NCBI GenBank assembly: GCA_031841125.1
Contig: JAJSSI010000011.1
Location: 248,001-312,000, forward strand
From: Acanthococcus lagerstroemiae
Taxonomy: Eukaryota > Arthropoda > Insecta > Hemiptera > Eriococcidae
Direction: 5' to 3'
Length of the DNA: 64,000 nucleotides
This document shows, one piece after another, positions 39,301 through 49,729 of this stretch (positions are counted from its first letter, which is position 1; every line of letters starts with the position of its first letter). Under the pieces are notes generated by a model. It ran no database searches, was not told the DNA's origin, and worked only from the letters and a program-made list of their open reading frames with translations. The translations under genes and the position numbers were made by a program.

Positions 39301-40122
39301 ACGATCCAGAATTACTTCAATTCGCTGAATGGAAACGACCTCGCCGGTATCCTCATCCACGAAATCTTCTATCCATTTTTTTAATACACGAGCGGCGATT
39401 TTAGAGCCAATGAGCTTTTTAGTATTAGATTTATTAACCTTTACTTCCTCAGCCAAATCGAATATTCCAAGAATATCTTTATCTTGTTCATAGCCAATAG
39501 CACGGAAAAGCGTGGTAACGGGAAATTTTTTCTTCCGATCCACATAGGCGTACATCACATTGTTGATATCAGTAGCAAATTCAATCCAGGATCCTTTAAA
39601 GGGAATAACCCTGGCCGAGTACAAACGAGTGCCGTTAGCATGAAGCGATTGGCCAAAAAACACGCCCGGGGAACGATGCAATTGCGAAACGACCACACGT
39701 TCAGCACCGTTGATTACAAAAGAACCCGCCGGGGTCATGTAAGGAATAGCTCCCAAATAAACATCTTGTACCACTGTCTCAAAATCTTCATGCTCAGGAT
39801 CTGTGCAGTAAAGACGCATTCTGGCTTTCAAAGGCACGCTGAAGGTAAGACCTCTTTCAATGCATTCCTCAATAGAATATCTCGGAGAGTCTAGAAAATA
39901 ATCCAAAAATTCCAGAACGAACTGATTCCGAGTATCAGAAATGGGGAAATTTTCCATGAAGGTCTTAAAGAGCCCTTCATTTTTGCGATTTTCAGATTTG
40001 GTCTCGAGCTGAAAAAATTCCTGGAAAGATTTGATTTGAATATCAAGAAAATCGAGGTATTCCACTTGCCTTTTTACCGAAGCAAAGCTTATTCTTTCTG
40101 AAGTTTGTTCTATAGCAGCCAA
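36307..40122 (-). CDS. rpoB: RNA polymerase beta subunit
   Basis: 1271 residues, complete. Conserved blocks include [15 protein letters not shown] (about 140), the rifampicin region [33 protein letters not shown] (about 475-505; quoted in part as [12 protein letters not shown]), [10 protein letters not shown], and GRHGNKG with PHLEDGTP-like block near 1070. The rifampicin-cluster residues look wild type. It lies 111 bp downstream of rplL; a small hairpin (CCTTC/GAAGG, 40175-40192) sits in that gap and may partly separate ribosomal-protein from polymerase expression, although no clear T-run supports it. Confidence 0.98.
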   Translation of the reverse strand: MAAIEQTSERISFASVKRQVEYLDFLDIQIKSFQEFFQLETKSENRKNEGLFKTFMENFPISDTRNQFVLEFLDYFLDSPRYSIEECIERGLTFSVPLKARMRLYCTDPEHEDFETVVQDVYLGAIPYMTPAGSFVINGAERVVVSQLHRSPGVFFGQSLHANGTRLYSARVIPFKGSWIEFATDINNVMYAYVDRKKKFPVTTLFRAIGYEQDKDILGIFDLAEEVKVNKSNTKKLIGSKIAARVLKKWIEDFVDEDTGEVVSIQRIEVILDRDIVLEEEHIDQIVEAGIESILLHKIGNTPADYAIIQNTLQKDLTNSGKEALEYIYRQLRSAEPPDEETARGVIEKLFFSETRYSLGQVGRYRLNKRLGINTSLDVQVLTVEDITSIVRHLIELVNSKIEVDDIDNLSNRRVRTVGEQLSAQFSVGLARMARTIRERMNVRDNEVFTPVDLINAKTLSSVINSFFGTSQLSQFMDQTNPLSEVTHKRRLSALGPGGLSRERAGFEVRDVHYTHYGRLCPIETPEGPNIGLISSLCVFAKVNGMGFIETPYRSVKEGKIDFSSSVYLTAEEEEGKTIAQANAQVDDSGYVITDRVISRRDGDFPVAEPAQLDYIDVAPNQIASISASLIPFLEHDDANRALMGSNMMRQAVPLLRPEAPIVGTGLEKKLAIDSRILIRAEAEGVVEFVEADHIGIRYERTQEEAMVSFGTELKIYDLIKFRKTNQNTSITLKPIVKKGMSVTKGQVLCEGYATEKGELALGRNLLVAFMPWKGYNFEDAFVLSERVVREDLFTSLHIDEYSLEVRDTKLGMEELTSDIPNLSEEVTKDLDEDGIIRIGAEVKPGDILIGKITPKGESDPTPEEKLLRAIFGEKAGNIKDASLKAESSLSGVVIDRKLFSRSIKDKKTRAQDKIDIERFEAEFQNRFSELHDLLCEKLHMLVQSKTSQGVINDLKEEVIPKGSKFTQKLINSILDYMNISSSGWTSDEHTNQLVSKLLHNYKIKVRDLQGELKRKKFTVTIGDELPAGVVKLAKVYIAKKRKLKVGDKMSGRHGNKGIVARIIRDEDMPFLEDGTPVDIVLNPLGVPSRMNIGQIYETVLGWAGHKLGVKFATPIFDGASVEQITEYTDKAGLPRFGSTYLYDGGTGERFDQPTTVGMIYMLKLGHMVDDKMHARSIGPYSLITQQPLGGKAQFGGQRFGEMEVWALESFGASNILREILTIKSDDVVGRAKTYEAIVKGDTMPEPGIPESFNVLLHELKGLGLQIQFEE

Positions 40123-40233
40123 CGTTGGTTTGATTTTTTTAGTAACAATTTAGATAAGGGCAAAACAAGACAAGCCTTCTAAAAATGGAAGGACAAATCT
40201 TTACTAACTTAGATATGTATTTCTCTCAAAACA

Positions 40234-40608
40234 TTATTTCAATTCTACCTCAGCTCCAGCTTCTTCTAATTGCTTTTTAAGTGACTCTGCTTCGTCTTTA
40301 CTTATCCCTTCCTTAAGACTTTTAGGCGCCGCATCAACCAATTCTTTAGATTCTTTAAGTCCCAGACCGGTGAGTTCTTTAACAAGTTTTACAACAGCTA
40401 ATTTAGCAGCTCCCGCTGAATTAAGCACCACATCAAAAGAAGTTTTTTCTTCAATTTGTTCGGCGCCTGCCGCACCTGGAGCAGCAACGGCAACAGCTGC
40501 CGCAGCCGGTTCAATACCATATTCTTCTTTAAGAATCTTTGCCAAATCGCTTACCTCTGTCACCTTGAGATTCACTAAAGTTTCTGCTAATTGTTTTATG
40601 TCTGACAT
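40234..40608 (-). CDS. rplL: 50S ribosomal protein L7/L12
   Basis: 124 residues. N-terminal dimerisation domain, Ala/Val/Pro-rich hinge ([16 protein letters not shown], about 33-48) and C-terminal factor-binding domain ([40 protein letters not shown] in part) are all present. It forms the flexible stalk that recruits translation GTPases. It follows rplJ by 41 bp, the universal order. Confidence 0.97.
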   Translation of the reverse strand: MSDIKQLAETLVNLKVTEVSDLAKILKEEYGIEPAAAAVAVAAPGAAGAEQIEEKTSFDVVLNSAGAAKLAVVKLVKELTGLGLKESKELVDAAPKSLKEGISKDEAESLKKQLEEAGAEVELK

Positions 40609-40649
40609 TTCTAAATTATTTTTTCAATTGATAGTTTTACAAAAGATAT

Positions 40650-41168
40650 TTACTTTTTTGATAAGCTTTGAAGAAGACCTGAAATTTTATGTCCTCCCGA
40701 TTGCAAGGCAGATACGATATTTTTCAAAGGAGACTGAAGTAAACCAATAACATCGCCGATAAGTTCTTCTTTCGATTTAATATTTACTAGCACATCGAGT
40801 TGATGACTTCCTATATAAAAAGATTCTTCCACATAAGCCGCCTTAAAAAGAGGCTTTTCACTGTTATTTTTTCTAAAATCCTTGATAATCTTCGCAGGAA
40901 CGTTATTCACCTCAGCCGTGATTACAGAGGTATTTCCCTTGAGCGAATCAAAAAGCGGAGACCATTTCTCTCCTTGCTTTTCCATAGCTTTACGAAGTAG
41001 GGTGTTTTTTACCACCTGAATGCGTGCCTGAGAATTGTGACAGTACCTTCTGAATTCAGAGGTCTGGCGTGCGTTCATTCCAGAGGCATCGGCTAAGTAA
41101 ATGTTATTATTTGAAGACAACACAGAAGCAAGCGCCTCTATCGATTGTGATTTTTGTTCTTTTGTCAT
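40650..41168 (-). CDS. rplJ: 50S ribosomal protein L10
   Basis: 172 residues from ATG at 41168 (MTKEQKSQSIEAL), chosen because the upstream in-frame start at 41204 would overlap rplA and adds non-family residues. L10 anchors L7/L12 dimers to 23S rRNA and, in many bacteria, represses its own operon mRNA. The core NIYLADASGMNA, VVKNTLLRKAM and C-terminal helix for L12 (LQSGGHKISGLLQSLSKK) are intact. Confidence 0.95.
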   Translation of the reverse strand: MTKEQKSQSIEALASVLSSNNNIYLADASGMNARQTSEFRRYCHNSQARIQVVKNTLLRKAMEKQGEKWSPLFDSLKGNTSVITAEVNNVPAKIIKDFRKNNSEKPLFKAAYVEESFYIGSHQLDVLVNIKSKEELIGDVIGLLQSPLKNIVSALQSGGHKISGLLQSLSKK

Positions 41169-41187
41169 AGAGCTTTTTTCTCTTTGA

Positions 41188-41880
41188 TTATAAGCTTTTG
41201 ACATCTACCTGAACTCCAGGGCTCATAGTACCCGAAAGAGAGATGCTTTTCATGTAGGTTCCTTTAGCGGCAGAGGGTTTTAAACGATTGAGCGTTTGAA
41301 TCAACTCAAGAGAATTGTCCACGAGTTTCTCTGGCGCAAAAGAAGCTTTACCAACCGAAGCATGCACAATGCCATAGCGGTCCACCTTAAAATCTATTTT
41401 TCCGGATTTCACTTCCTGAACCGCTTTACCGATTTCCATGGTAACCGTACCGATTTTAGGATTGGGCATCAAACCCCTGGGACCCAAAATTTTTCCCAGA
41501 CGTCCAAGTTTAGGCATCATCATTGGAGTGGTAATAATAACATCCACATCTGTCCAACCCTCACTGATCTTAGCGAGGTATTCATCCGATCCGATATAAT
41601 CGGCGCCCGCTTCCTTAGCTTTGGCTTCTTTATCAGGACCCACGAGAGCTAAAACACGGATATCTTTGCCCGTACCATGAGGCAATTTAACCACGCCACG
41701 AACCATTTGATTAGCTTTACGAGGATCTACTCCCAGGCGCACGGCAATATCGATCGACGCGTCAAAACGGACATAAGCAGAAATTTCCTTCACAAGTTCT
41801 GATGCCTGATCTAGTGTATACGCCTTAGTACGATCGTATTTTTTATAAATTTCTTTTTGTTTTTTACTAGGCTTTGCCAT
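41188..41880 (-). CDS. rplA: 50S ribosomal protein L1
   Basis: 230 residues. Typical blocks: [61 protein letters not shown] and [16 protein letters not shown] (each quoted within the length limit as [24 protein letters not shown]). It binds 23S rRNA at the L1 stalk and assists tRNA release from the E site. It is 11 bp after rplK. Intact. Confidence 0.96.
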   Translation of the reverse strand: MAKPSKKQKEIYKKYDRTKAYTLDQASELVKEISAYVRFDASIDIAVRLGVDPRKANQMVRGVVKLPHGTGKDIRVLALVGPDKEAKAKEAGADYIGSDEYLAKISEGWTDVDVIITTPMMMPKLGRLGKILGPRGLMPNPKIGTVTMEIGKAVQEVKSGKIDFKVDRYGIVHASVGKASFAPEKLVDNSLELIQTLNRLKPSAAKGTYMKSISLSGTMSPGVQVDVKSL

Positions 41881-41891
41881 ACATACAATTT

Positions 41892-42335
41892 TTAAGAGTG
41901 AAGAGGCGATTCACCGGAAATCTCTATCCCCATGGATCGGGCCGTACCAGCCACCATAGACATAGCAGAGGTCAGGGTAAAACAATTCAAATCAGGCATT
42001 TTATTTTCTGCAATGCTCTTAATCTGGTCCCAGTTAATCTTCGCAACCTTAGAACGATTGGGTTCTTTTGAGCCTTTTTTTAAGGATGCCGCTTCCATTA
42101 GTTGTAAAGACACCGCAGGATTTTTAACAACAAAATCAAAAGACTTATCATCATACACTTTTACCAATACGGGCAATAATTGTCCAGATTTATCCTGTGT
42201 ACACGCATTAAATTGTTTACAAAAATCCATAATATTGATGCCAGCCGCTCCACAAGCCGGACCTACAGGAGGCGAAGGATTAGCTGCGCCTCCCTTTATT
42301 TGAAGCCTCAGTATTTTCTTGATTTTTTTTGCCAT
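41892..42335 (-). CDS. rplK: 50S ribosomal protein L11
   Basis: 147 residues with the N-terminal [18 protein letters not shown] and [10 protein letters not shown] blocks and a C-terminal rRNA-binding domain ([25 protein letters not shown] in part: [15 protein letters not shown]). L11 supports factor binding and, with uncharged tRNA, alarmone synthesis by Rel enzymes, which this genome keeps. Intact; 39 bp after nusG. Confidence 0.96.
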   Translation of the reverse strand: MAKKIKKILRLQIKGGAANPSPPVGPACGAAGINIMDFCKQFNACTQDKSGQLLPVLVKVYDDKSFDFVVKNPAVSLQLMEAASLKKGSKEPNRSKVAKINWDQIKSIAENKMPDLNCFTLTSAMSMVAGTARSMGIEISGESPLHS

Positions 42336-42374
42336 CGAATCAGTTTAAAATTTATAAAATATCTGTGGAAGCAA

Positions 42375-42926
42375 CTATGCTATTCTCTCTATTTGAGTGA
42401 AATTCAGATCCAAAAGAGTTTTTCTTCCAAAGATCAAAACCGTCAGAGAGATTTTTCTTTTTTCTTCACTAATCTTTTCTACCGTACCGTCAAAGCCGCT
42501 AAATGGTCCATCGGTAACTTTTACTTTCTCGCCTACGGCAAAAGGAATACTAAAACCAGGATCACTTTCGGAAAGCTCATCGACCTTGCCGAGCATCTTG
42601 CTGATTTCTGATTTTCTCATGGGTACAGGATGACCTCCTTTTTGTTCACTCAAAAAATTGATCACACCGGGAATATTCTTTACCATATGTATAATTTCAC
42701 CTTCTAAAAAGGCTTCCAACATTACATAACCTGGGTAGTATACTTTCTCTCTCTGTATTTTCTTTCCGTTGCGTATTTGTATCACCTTTTCTACAGGAAC
42801 AAGAATCTGCCCTATATTCTGCTCGAAACCCAAATGTCGAATTTCTTTTTCTATATAGGTTTTGACTTTATTCTCATTACCACTGACAGTTTTAATGACA
42901 TACCATTTCTTTTCCAATACGTTCAT
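42375..42926 (-). CDS. nusG: Transcription termination/antitermination protein NusG
   Basis: 183 residues. The NGN domain (WYVIKTVSGNENKVKTYIEKE, VPVEKVIQIRNGKK, PGYVMLEA) precedes a KOW domain (about 130-165: VGEKVKVTDGPFSGFDGTVEKI in part, VTDGPFSGFDGTVE). It binds RNA polymerase and couples it to ribosomes. 21 bp after secE. Intact. Confidence 0.96.
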   Translation of the reverse strand: MNVLEKKWYVIKTVSGNENKVKTYIEKEIRHLGFEQNIGQILVPVEKVIQIRNGKKIQREKVYYPGYVMLEAFLEGEIIHMVKNIPGVINFLSEQKGGHPVPMRKSEISKMLGKVDELSESDPGFSIPFAVGEKVKVTDGPFSGFDGTVEKISEEKRKISLTVLIFGRKTLLDLNFTQIERIA

Positions 42927-42947
42927 CGTTTATTTAAAATAAAAAAA

Positions 42948-43139
42948 TCAAAAGCGAATGGAAAAAATTCTTCGAATAAACCATATAAAAACCTCATCTA
43001 TACTATACAAAATGATAGCCAATATAAGGGTTGACAGCGCAACTACCATAGTATAAGACTGTAAATCAACCCATTTCGGCCAGGTGATATTCCGAGCGAA
43101 TTCATCGTAAACCCCTGATAAAAAATTAGTTTTATCCAT
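42948..43139 (-). CDS. secE: Preprotein translocase subunit SecE
   Basis: 63 residues with the conserved amphipathic helix (YDEFARNITWPKWVDLQSY, where W-P is diagnostic) and a single membrane segment (about 31-50). It stabilises SecY in the translocon. It lies between tRNA-Trp and nusG, the standard location. Confidence 0.95.
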   Translation of the reverse strand: MDKTNFLSGVYDEFARNITWPKWVDLQSYTMVVALSTLILAIILYSIDEVFIWFIRRIFSIRF

Positions 43140-43156
43140 AGATACCTAACTTTTTG

Positions 43157-43229
43157 CACGGGCGGTAAGACTCGAACTCACGACCCTCGGTTTTGGAGAC
43201 CGATGCTCTACCAACTGAGCTACGCCCGT
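43157..43229 (-). tRNA. tRNA-Trp (CCA)
   Basis: Minus strand, 73 bases. Acceptor stem ACGGGCG/CGCCCGT, discriminator G, D-loop with GTTGG, anticodon loop CTCCAAA with CCA, and T-loop TTCGAGT. CCA is not encoded. It is between tuf and secE as in many bacteria. Confidence 0.97.
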
Positions 43230-43310
43230 TTTTATTCATTACTAAGGCGTACTCTTTTTATGGAACAGACCTTTGATTTGCATATTTTTTCCACGTAAAA
43301 AACCTGAAAC

Positions 43311-44498
43311 TTAATCCAGGATTTCCGTAACCTGACCGGCTCCGACAGTTCTTCCTCCCTCACGGATAGCAAAACGCAATCCTTTATCCATAGCCACAGG
43401 CTGGATTAATTCCACCGTCACTGAAATATTATCACCAGGCATTACCATCTCTACGCCCTCAGCAAGATGAATCTCCCCGGTAACATCTGTAGTGCGGAGA
43501 TAGAATTGAGGACGATATTTGTTATGAAAAGGCGTATGGCGTCCACCCTCTTCTTTAGAGAGAATATAAACCTCAGCTTTAAATTTTTTATGCGGCTTCA
43601 CAAAACCGGGCTTACCTATGACCATTCCGCGACGGATATCTGTTTTTTCAATACCACGTAGTAGTAAACCCACATTATCGCCCGCTTGCCCCCTATCGAG
43701 AATTTTCCTGAACATTTCCACGCCGGTTACGGTAGAGGCAAGTTTCTTCTCGCCCATACCGACGATCTCTACGGCATCTCCTGAGTTGATAACACCGGTT
43801 TCAATGCGCCCGGTAGCTACCGTACCGCGGCCTGTAATAGTAAATACATCCTCCACGGGCATCAAGAAAGGCTTATCAATAGCCCGGGCAGGCTCAGGAA
43901 TATAATTGTCTATAGCGGCCATTAATTCATTAACCTTTTCCACCCATTTAGCTTCTCCGTTAAGAGCCCCCAGAGCAGAACCCTGAATAATAGGGGTGTT
44001 ATCACCATCAAAATTGTATTTTGAAAGCAACTCACGAAGCTCTAGCTCTACCAACTCGAGCAACTCCGGATCATCTACGGCATCTACCTTATTCATGAAA
44101 ACCACGAGCTGAGGTACACCTACTTGTCTGGCTAAAAGTATATGCTCACGAGTTTGTGGCATGGGACCATCCGTAGCGGCCACCACAAGAATGGCTCCAT
44201 CCATCTGAGCAGCGCCGGTTACCATATTTTTTACATAATCAGCGTGACCCGGACAGTCTACATGTGCGTAATGACGATTAGTCGTCTGGTATTCTACATG
44301 AGAAGTGTTAATGGTAATACCACGCTCTTTTTCTTCAGGGGCATTGTCAATGGCGGAAAAGTCCTTTTTCTCAGCCAAACCTTGACCAGCCAGCACTGAA
44401 GTGATAGCAGCGGTTAAAGTAGTTTTACCGTGGTCTACGTGACCGACGGTACCAATGTTCAAATGGGGCTTATCGCGCTTAAATATCTCTTTTGCCAT
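43311..44498 (-). CDS. tuf: Elongation factor Tu
   Basis: 395 residues from ATG at 44498. The frame stays open upstream through the tRNA genes to 44897, but this is read-through of tRNA sequence and not coding. G-domain motifs [17 protein letters not shown] and NKVDAV are intact, followed by the two beta-barrel domains ending [10 protein letters not shown]-Tu-GTP delivers aminoacyl-tRNA to the ribosome. It is preceded by four tRNAs and followed by tRNA-Trp and secE. Start and length are standard. Confidence 0.98.
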   Translation of the reverse strand: MAKEIFKRDKPHLNIGTVGHVDHGKTTLTAAITSVLAGQGLAEKKDFSAIDNAPEEKERGITINTSHVEYQTTNRHYAHVDCPGHADYVKNMVTGAAQMDGAILVVAATDGPMPQTREHILLARQVGVPQLVVFMNKVDAVDDPELLELVELELRELLSKYNFDGDNTPIIQGSALGALNGEAKWVEKVNELMAAIDNYIPEPARAIDKPFLMPVEDVFTITGRGTVATGRIETGVINSGDAVEIVGMGEKKLASTVTGVEMFRKILDRGQAGDNVGLLLRGIEKTDIRRGMVIGKPGFVKPHKKFKAEVYILSKEEGGRHTPFHNKYRPQFYLRTTDVTGEIHLAEGVEMVMPGDNISVTVELIQPVAMDKGLRFAIREGGRTVGAGQVTEILD

Positions 44499-44551
44499 GA
44501 TTGATAATTGATTTCTGTTAAATTTATTTACCCTTTCGTTACGCCTCTTTG

Positions 44552-44623
44552 AGCCAATGACGGGAATTGAACCCGTGCCCTCTTCCTTACCAAGGAAGCG
44601 CTCTGCCCCTGAGCTACATCGGC
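44552..44623 (-). tRNA. tRNA-Thr (GGT)
   Basis: Minus strand, 72 bases. Acceptor GCCGATG pairs with CATTGGC (one G-T), anticodon loop TTGGTAA carries GGT, T-loop TTCAATT. Last of four tRNAs before tuf. Confidence 0.96.
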
Positions 44624-44644
44624 GAGACTCTCCCTTTGAGTGAG

Positions 44645-44717
44645 AGCGGGAGACGGGGGTCGAACCCGCGACATTCAGCTTGGAAGGCTGACGCTCTACC
44701 AACTGAGCTACTCCCGC
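44645..44717 (-). tRNA. tRNA-Gly (TCC)
   Basis: Minus strand, 73 bases. Acceptor GCGGGAG/CTCCCGT-type pairing closed by CTCCCGC, anticodon loop CTTCCAA with TCC, T-loop TTCGACC. Confidence 0.96.
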
Positions 44718-44752
44718 AAATTTAGATTCTTTATAACTTTGGGTCAAAAACG

Positions 44753-44834
44753 TGGGGAGAACAGGATTCGAACCTGCGAAGGTGATACCAGCAGATTTAC
44801 AGTCTGCCCTCGTTAGCCGCTTGAGTACCTCCCC
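44753..44834 (-). tRNA. tRNA-Tyr (GTA)
   Basis: Minus strand, 82 bases with a long variable arm as expected for a class II tRNA. Acceptor GGGGAGG/TCTCCCC, anticodon loop CTGTAAA with GTA, T-loop TTCGAAT, discriminator A. Confidence 0.96.
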
Positions 44835-44851
44835 GTAATTCAAGCATAATG

Positions 44852-44926
44852 AGCCGGTGAAGGGATTCGAACCCCCGACCCCGAGATTACAAATCACGTG
44901 CTCTAAGCCAGCTGAGCTACACCGGC
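44852..44926 (-). tRNA. tRNA-Thr (TGT)
   Basis: Minus strand, 75 bases. Acceptor GCCGGTG/CACCGGC, anticodon loop TTTGTAA with TGT, T-loop TTCGAAT. First gene of the tRNA-tuf transcription unit. Confidence 0.96.
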
Positions 44927-44986
44927 ATTATACATCAATTTCCGTGTAAAAAATACAAAGAACCTCCCACTAACGATAATGGTTTG

Positions 44987-45018
44987 CAAATGTATAAATA
45001 TTTTTATACATTTTCAAA
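44987..45018 (-). promoter_or_regulatory. Promoter of the tRNA-tuf cluster
   Basis: On the minus strand TTTG (45018-45015) and TACATTTG (44994-44987) are 20 bases apart, matching the -33 and -7 elements of Bacteroidota. Transcription would start about 55 bases before tRNA-Thr (TGT). Confidence 0.55.
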
Positions 45019-45062
45019 AAATCATACAGAATTTATTACCGGAAGGAAAACTGCTTTATTTT

Positions 45063-46043
45063 TCACAAATAGCGTCGATTGTTATGATCTTCAATAGAAG
45101 ATTCGATCTCAAGAGCTACTTCTAAAGCTCGTTTTCCGTCACTTAAGGAAACTTCAACGGGTTTTTTATTTTCAATAGCCTCAGCAAAAGCCTCCAGTTC
45201 TGAGAGAATAGCATTACTATCCTGAATATCAGGAAATTCAAAGGATATTTGCTTTTCCTTTCCTTCAGCATTTTTAAGGATGATACCCCTGGATTGCTTG
45301 GGCGTATTACTAATACGAATGATTTCAGCGGATTTTTTTAAGAAGTCTATAGAGATGTAAGCATCTTTCTGAAAAAATCGAGTCTTGCGCATGTTCTTCA
45401 TCGAAATACGACTGGTAGTTAAATTAGCAACACAACCGTTCTGAAAATTAATACGTACGCTGGCAATATCAGGTGTATTGCTGATCACCGCCACGCCACT
45501 TGCGCTGATATGAGAGATTTCAGAGGAAACCAGGCTTAAAATGATGTCAAGATCATGGATCATTAAATCCGAGATGACAGGTACATCCAGGGCTCTCTGA
45601 TTAAATTCCGCCAGACGATGGGATTCGATAAACATAGGCGCCGTAATAGACTCCTTAACGGCAAGAAAAGCAGGGTTAAAACGCTCCACATGTCCTACCT
45701 GAGCCAGAATTCCTTTACTCTCAGAAAGACTCAAAAGCTCCTGAGCTTGCTTAAGGTTGCTAACCAGGGGTTTTTCAATGAAAAAATGCTTGCCATTGAA
45801 AAGGGCCTGCAGAGCGGAATCATAATGAAATTTCGTGGGCGTGACAATATCTACCACATCCGCCGCCTCTATGAGCTCCTGAGGGGATCTATAAATTTTA
45901 CACTGAAATTCCTCAGCAAGTGAAGCCATTTCACCAGAGAGTGGATCATAAAATCCCATAAGTTCATATCGAGAGGAAGAGTGAAGAAGTTTCAGGTGAA
46001 TTTTACCCAAATGACCTGCTCCCAATACTCCTATTTTTAGCAT
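45063..46043 (-). CDS. Gfo/Idh/MocA-family NAD(P)-dependent oxidoreductase
   Basis: 326 residues. The Rossmann motif GVLGAGHLGKIHLKLL opens the protein (about 5-20), followed by VDIVTPTKFHYDSA, the EKPLV catalytic motif (about 94-98, Lys of EKP), QVGHVERFNPAF and the active-site region LMIHDLDIILSL with His (about 165). The C-terminal half is the alpha/beta dimer domain. This family oxidises or reduces sugar or nucleotide-sugar substrates; in Flavobacteria the gene is often found singly with unknown substrate. It is intact and lies alone between the tRNA cluster and broken pcm. Confidence 0.9.
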   Translation of the reverse strand: MLKIGVLGAGHLGKIHLKLLHSSSRYELMGFYDPLSGEMASLAEEFQCKIYRSPQELIEAADVVDIVTPTKFHYDSALQALFNGKHFFIEKPLVSNLKQAQELLSLSESKGILAQVGHVERFNPAFLAVKESITAPMFIESHRLAEFNQRALDVPVISDLMIHDLDIILSLVSSEISHISASGVAVISNTPDIASVRINFQNGCVANLTTSRISMKNMRKTRFFQKDAYISIDFLKKSAEIIRISNTPKQSRGIILKNAEGKEKQISFEFPDIQDSNAILSELEAFAEAIENKKPVEVSLSDGKRALEVALEIESSIEDHNNRRYL

Positions 46044-46103
46044 CCAGAATTATTACCTTACGCAAGGTAAAATATCTGAAAATATCTACAAATCTCATCA
46101 GAG

Positions 46104-46745
46104 GTGCTTGATTCTTTTAAATACCGGGGACAGAGAATGCAAATGGTTAAGGCTTTGCACACCCTCGGCATTCACAATGAAAAAGTTCTCGGAACCATTT
46201 CACGTGTTCCCAGACATCTCTATTATAGATTCAGCCCTGGAAAACCATGCCTATGCTTTAAAAAGCAGTTCCTATCGCAGCTGAGCAAACCTTATCCAAT
46301 CCCTATACAGTAGCACTTCAAACGCAACTGATTTATCCACAAGAAGAAGAAAAAATTCTGGAGATCGGAACGGGCTCGGGCTATCAAACCGCCGTCTTGC
46401 TGGAATTGGGCTCTAGGGTATATACTATAGAGCGGTAAAAAGCTCTTTTTGACCGATCAAAACAATTGCTTAAAAAACTTTCTTATTGTCGTAAATATCA
46501 GAGCTTCGGAGATGACTTTAAAGGACTGCCCGCTTTTGCCCCTTTCGATAAGATCATCGTCACGGCAGCGGCTCCTTTTATACCTATAGATTTGAAAGAG
46601 CAACTTAAAATAGGAGTACTTATGATAATTCCCGTCGGAGAAAGAGATAAAGAGCAAAAAAAATGAAAATGATCCTGCAAGAAGACGAAGAATGCTCATT
46701 TTGTACCTATTCTCGAAAAAAGACAGTCATAATACTAAAATTATT
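46104..46745 (+). pseudogene. pcm: Broken protein-L-isoaspartate O-methyltransferase
   Basis: ATG at 46104 gives YRGQRMQMVKALHTLGI and KVLGTISRVPRH, the Pcm N-terminus. Frames then change repeatedly: ENHAYALKSS, QTLSNPYTVALQTQLIYP, the SAM-binding EEKILEIGTGSGYQTAVLLELG (short form ILEIGTGSGYQTAVLLELG), then GSR-YTIER, PFDKIIVTAAAPFIPIDLKEQL and MIIPVGE. A stop follows each frame change, and the last stop is near 46740. The enzyme repairs isoaspartyl residues. The single TTATCCACA at 46333-46341 here is inside coding sequence and is not an origin signal. Confidence 0.85.
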
Positions 46746-46849
46746 CTTTATTAATAAATTTGATTACTAAAAATTTATTTAATTTCAACGTATTTAATTT
46801 TTTTACTAAAAAATCTTTATTGTCAATCTTTGAATGTTTTGATTAGAAA

Positions 46850-47527
46850 TCTACCAACATTTTTTCTCTGCATATATTTTACCACAGCTGTATTCTCTAG
46901 TTCCTATGACCAGGAAATGGCTTATGATTTAAAACCTGTATTGCCTATGCCTTGCAGCATCACAGCCAGATACGTAATGTAAAACTTACCGAGAATATGG
47001 GGGAAGAACACCTCGAAGAAGTGCGCAAGCCTGCGTTTCCCACAAATATCGGCGAATAGCGTTAACTATCAATATAATTTTGAAATTCCCATCGCCGTCA
47101 TCGGAAATGAAGTTATTCGCCTGGGCATCAGGCATCAGTTTACACCCTCGCTCGAGGGAACCCAAATGGTATATGACGCGGCCTATCAAGGAAACGTGCT
47201 TCTTGCCGAACTACAGCAAGAACTCTCTCAATACAATACCAAGAGCTCTGAAATTGATGTCGTGGCTTCCGTTACAAAAGCTTATTACGGTATACTTATA
47301 ACTCAAAAACAACTTGATCTCTTGAATGTTAATATTGAACGGCTTAAAAAATCATTAAGCAACACTCGTTTGCAATATGATAACGGTCTGGCTCAAAAAG
47401 TAGATGTAAGTCGGGTTCAGGTACTGCTCAACAATGCGCTTACAGAAAAGAACAATACCCTGAGAATTGTCAAAATCCAGGAGCAGCTTTTGAAATTTCA
47501 AATGGGTATGCCTCTAAAAAATTCCCT
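46850..47527 (+). pseudogene. Truncated TolC-family outer-membrane efflux protein
   Basis: Relic of the N-terminal half of a TolC-type protein. Frame-shifted pieces include YALQHHSQIRNVKL (about 46940) and YQYNFEIPIAVIGNEVIRLGIRHQF (short: EIPIAVIGNEVI). The better-preserved block at 47166-47527 has AELQQELSQYNTKSSEIDVVASVTKAYYGILITQKQLDLL (short: VTKAYYGILITQKQL) and ends [11 protein letters not shown]. From there the sequence abruptly becomes the RND pump. The second half of TolC is gone. This was part of a TolC-MFP-RND operon. Confidence 0.8.
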
Positions 47528-49687
47528 GTCCATTTAAAATGGACTGTCGCTTTTGATTCGACAAGCTTTGTGAACGCCTCTATTGAATCGGTAATCCACA
47601 CTTTTTTAGAAGCGCTTTTGCTCGTGGTAGTTGTGGTTTTTTTATTTCTGCAAAGCTGGCGCGCCACATTAATCCCCCCTATACTGGCCATACCGGTTTC
47701 CATTATCAGAACCTTTACTTTTTTTCGTGTTGATGGGTTTTTCCATCAATACCCTGAATCTTTTCGCCATGGTACTGGCCATAGGCATTTTGGTGGATAA
47801 CGCCATAGTGGTGGTAGAGGCCGTTCATCATCATATCGATCACAACGGTTTATCGGTAAAACAGGTCAGCTTACGAGCGATGAAAGAAGTAGGAGGGTCG
47901 ATTGTCGCCATAACGTTGATCTTACGCGCCGTATTTGTACCCGTAGCCTTTATACCGGGTATTGCGGGGGCATTATATCAACAATTCGCCGCGACCATTG
48001 CCGTTTCAGTAGTTTTATCGGCATTGGTCGCGCTAACCCTTACTCCGGCGCTTTGCAGCCTACTTATTAGGCCCAAGATAAATGAAAATTCCAAACAAAG
48101 AAGTCTACAGAATTTTTGACAAATTCAATCAATGGTTTAAAAAAGCACCCCCCCATCGGTATGGGGAAGCGGTACAAAAGACCTTAAAGAAAATTCCGGT
48201 TTACTGATCCTTCTGATTGTGATCTACGCAGGCGCCGGATTTTTGAGGAAAAATTTACCAAGCGGTTTTCTTCCCGATGAGGACCGAAGCTTTATAATGA
48301 TCAACGCTGAGCTGCCGCCAGCCGCCTCAGGAGAGAGAACCGCTAAGATCGCTTCGGAAATTGAAAACATATTACTCAGTCATCCTGCCGTATCGAGTTG
48401 TTTTAGCGTATCGAACTTCAGCTTATTCAACGGCACGAGATCTCCGAATTACGCCGCTATATGGGTTATGATCAAGCCCTTGGATAAACGATCCGCGCAA
48501 AAAGATCATGTAAGTTATGTGGTAGCGGATCTCCGGAATGCTTTTCAGAAGATCAAAGAGGCCAAAATCATGGCCTTATTACCTCCTTCTATTCCGGGGC
48601 TGGGCACTACCGAAGGTTTTTCCTTTATGATCAAGCAAAGATCCGGAACAGTAGAAGAACTTGAGCAAACAAAAAAACGATTTCTTGCAGGCCATTCAAA
48701 AACACCCTGAAATTTTATATGCTTATTCAAATTTCAGAGCGGACAACCGGGAACTTTCGATAAAAATCGATCGGGAAAAGGAAAAAAACTAGGTTTGGAC
48801 AGCAGCAATTTAGGCAGTAATTTACACACTTTTTTAGAGGGTGAATACGTAAACGAAACCACATTATACAATCGTAGCTTCAAAGTATACATACAAGCTC
48901 AGGGAGATTTTCGAGGCGATATTGAAAATCTATCGCAATATCACTTAAAAAGCAATAAAGGAATGATGATTCCATTGAGTTCGCTGATTTCGGTCTCCCC
49001 CCCCCTCTACCAGCGCTATAGCCATTTCACATTACAATCTGGATCGATCGGTGGAGATTAACGGACAAGCTATGTTTGAAAAGAGCTCGGGAGATGTCAT
49101 CGACGCCTTAAAAGAAACGGAAGAAAAAATATTTCCTGAAGGTTATTCCTATGAATTTTCTAACCTGAGCAGAGAGGAGATTAACAGCGGAAATGCCAAT
49201 ATTCTTATATTTGGTTTGTTGGTAATTTTTGTGTTTTTATTTCTGGCCGCTCTCTATGAGAGTTGGAGCGTTCCCTTTGCCGTGTTGCTCTCGGTGCCTA
49301 TCGGAGCGCTCGGCGCTTTTCTAAGTCTTTTTCTGGTTCGACAAGCCAACAGCATTTATACCCAAATCGGGCTCTGGTGACCCTCATCAGACTGGCGGCA
49401 AAGAATGCGATACTTATCGTGGAATTCTGCAAGTTACGCTATGAGCAGGGAGAGCCCTTAGCCAAGGCTCCCACAGAAGCCGCGATGATGCGGCTGCGCC
49501 CCTATATTAATGACTTCTCTGGCTTTTATCCTTGGGGTAATGCCACTTATGTTCTCCAAAGGGGCGGGCGCCGCGGCACGCTCTAATTTTGGATATTACC
49601 GTATTTGGAGGAATGACCTTAGCTATTTTCTTTGTGCCTATGTTATATGTCTGGATTAATCAAACTCAGCAAAAAAAAGGAGGCTAA
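47528..49687 (+). pseudogene. Truncated and frameshifted AcrB-type RND efflux pump
   Basis: The relic begins abruptly at about residue 310 of an HAE1-family pump ([20 protein letters not shown]). Later pieces, in several frames, are [45 protein letters not shown] (short: [16 protein letters not shown], the proton-relay helix region), LPSGFLPDEDRSFI, IMALLPPSIPGLGTTEGFSF, SREEINSGNANILI and AALYESWSVPFAVLLSVPIGALG (short: ALYESWSVPF). It ends with [13 protein letters not shown] near 49687. The first about 300 residues and the membrane-fusion adaptor gene are missing. Together with TolC this leaves no functional efflux system here. Confidence 0.87.
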
Positions 49688-49729
49688 TTAGCAAAAATTG
49701 ATAACTTTAACTATCCGGAAGTCTTATTT

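Noticed and set aside
37409..39894. Long plus-strand frames opposite rpoB
   Set aside because: They are antisense to a highly conserved gene, have no family features and follow from its codon bias.
44499..44897. N-terminal extension of the tuf frame through the tRNA genes
   Set aside because: The frame is open by chance across tRNA-Thr, tRNA-Gly and tRNA-Tyr. EF-Tu starts at 44498 with its family N-terminus.
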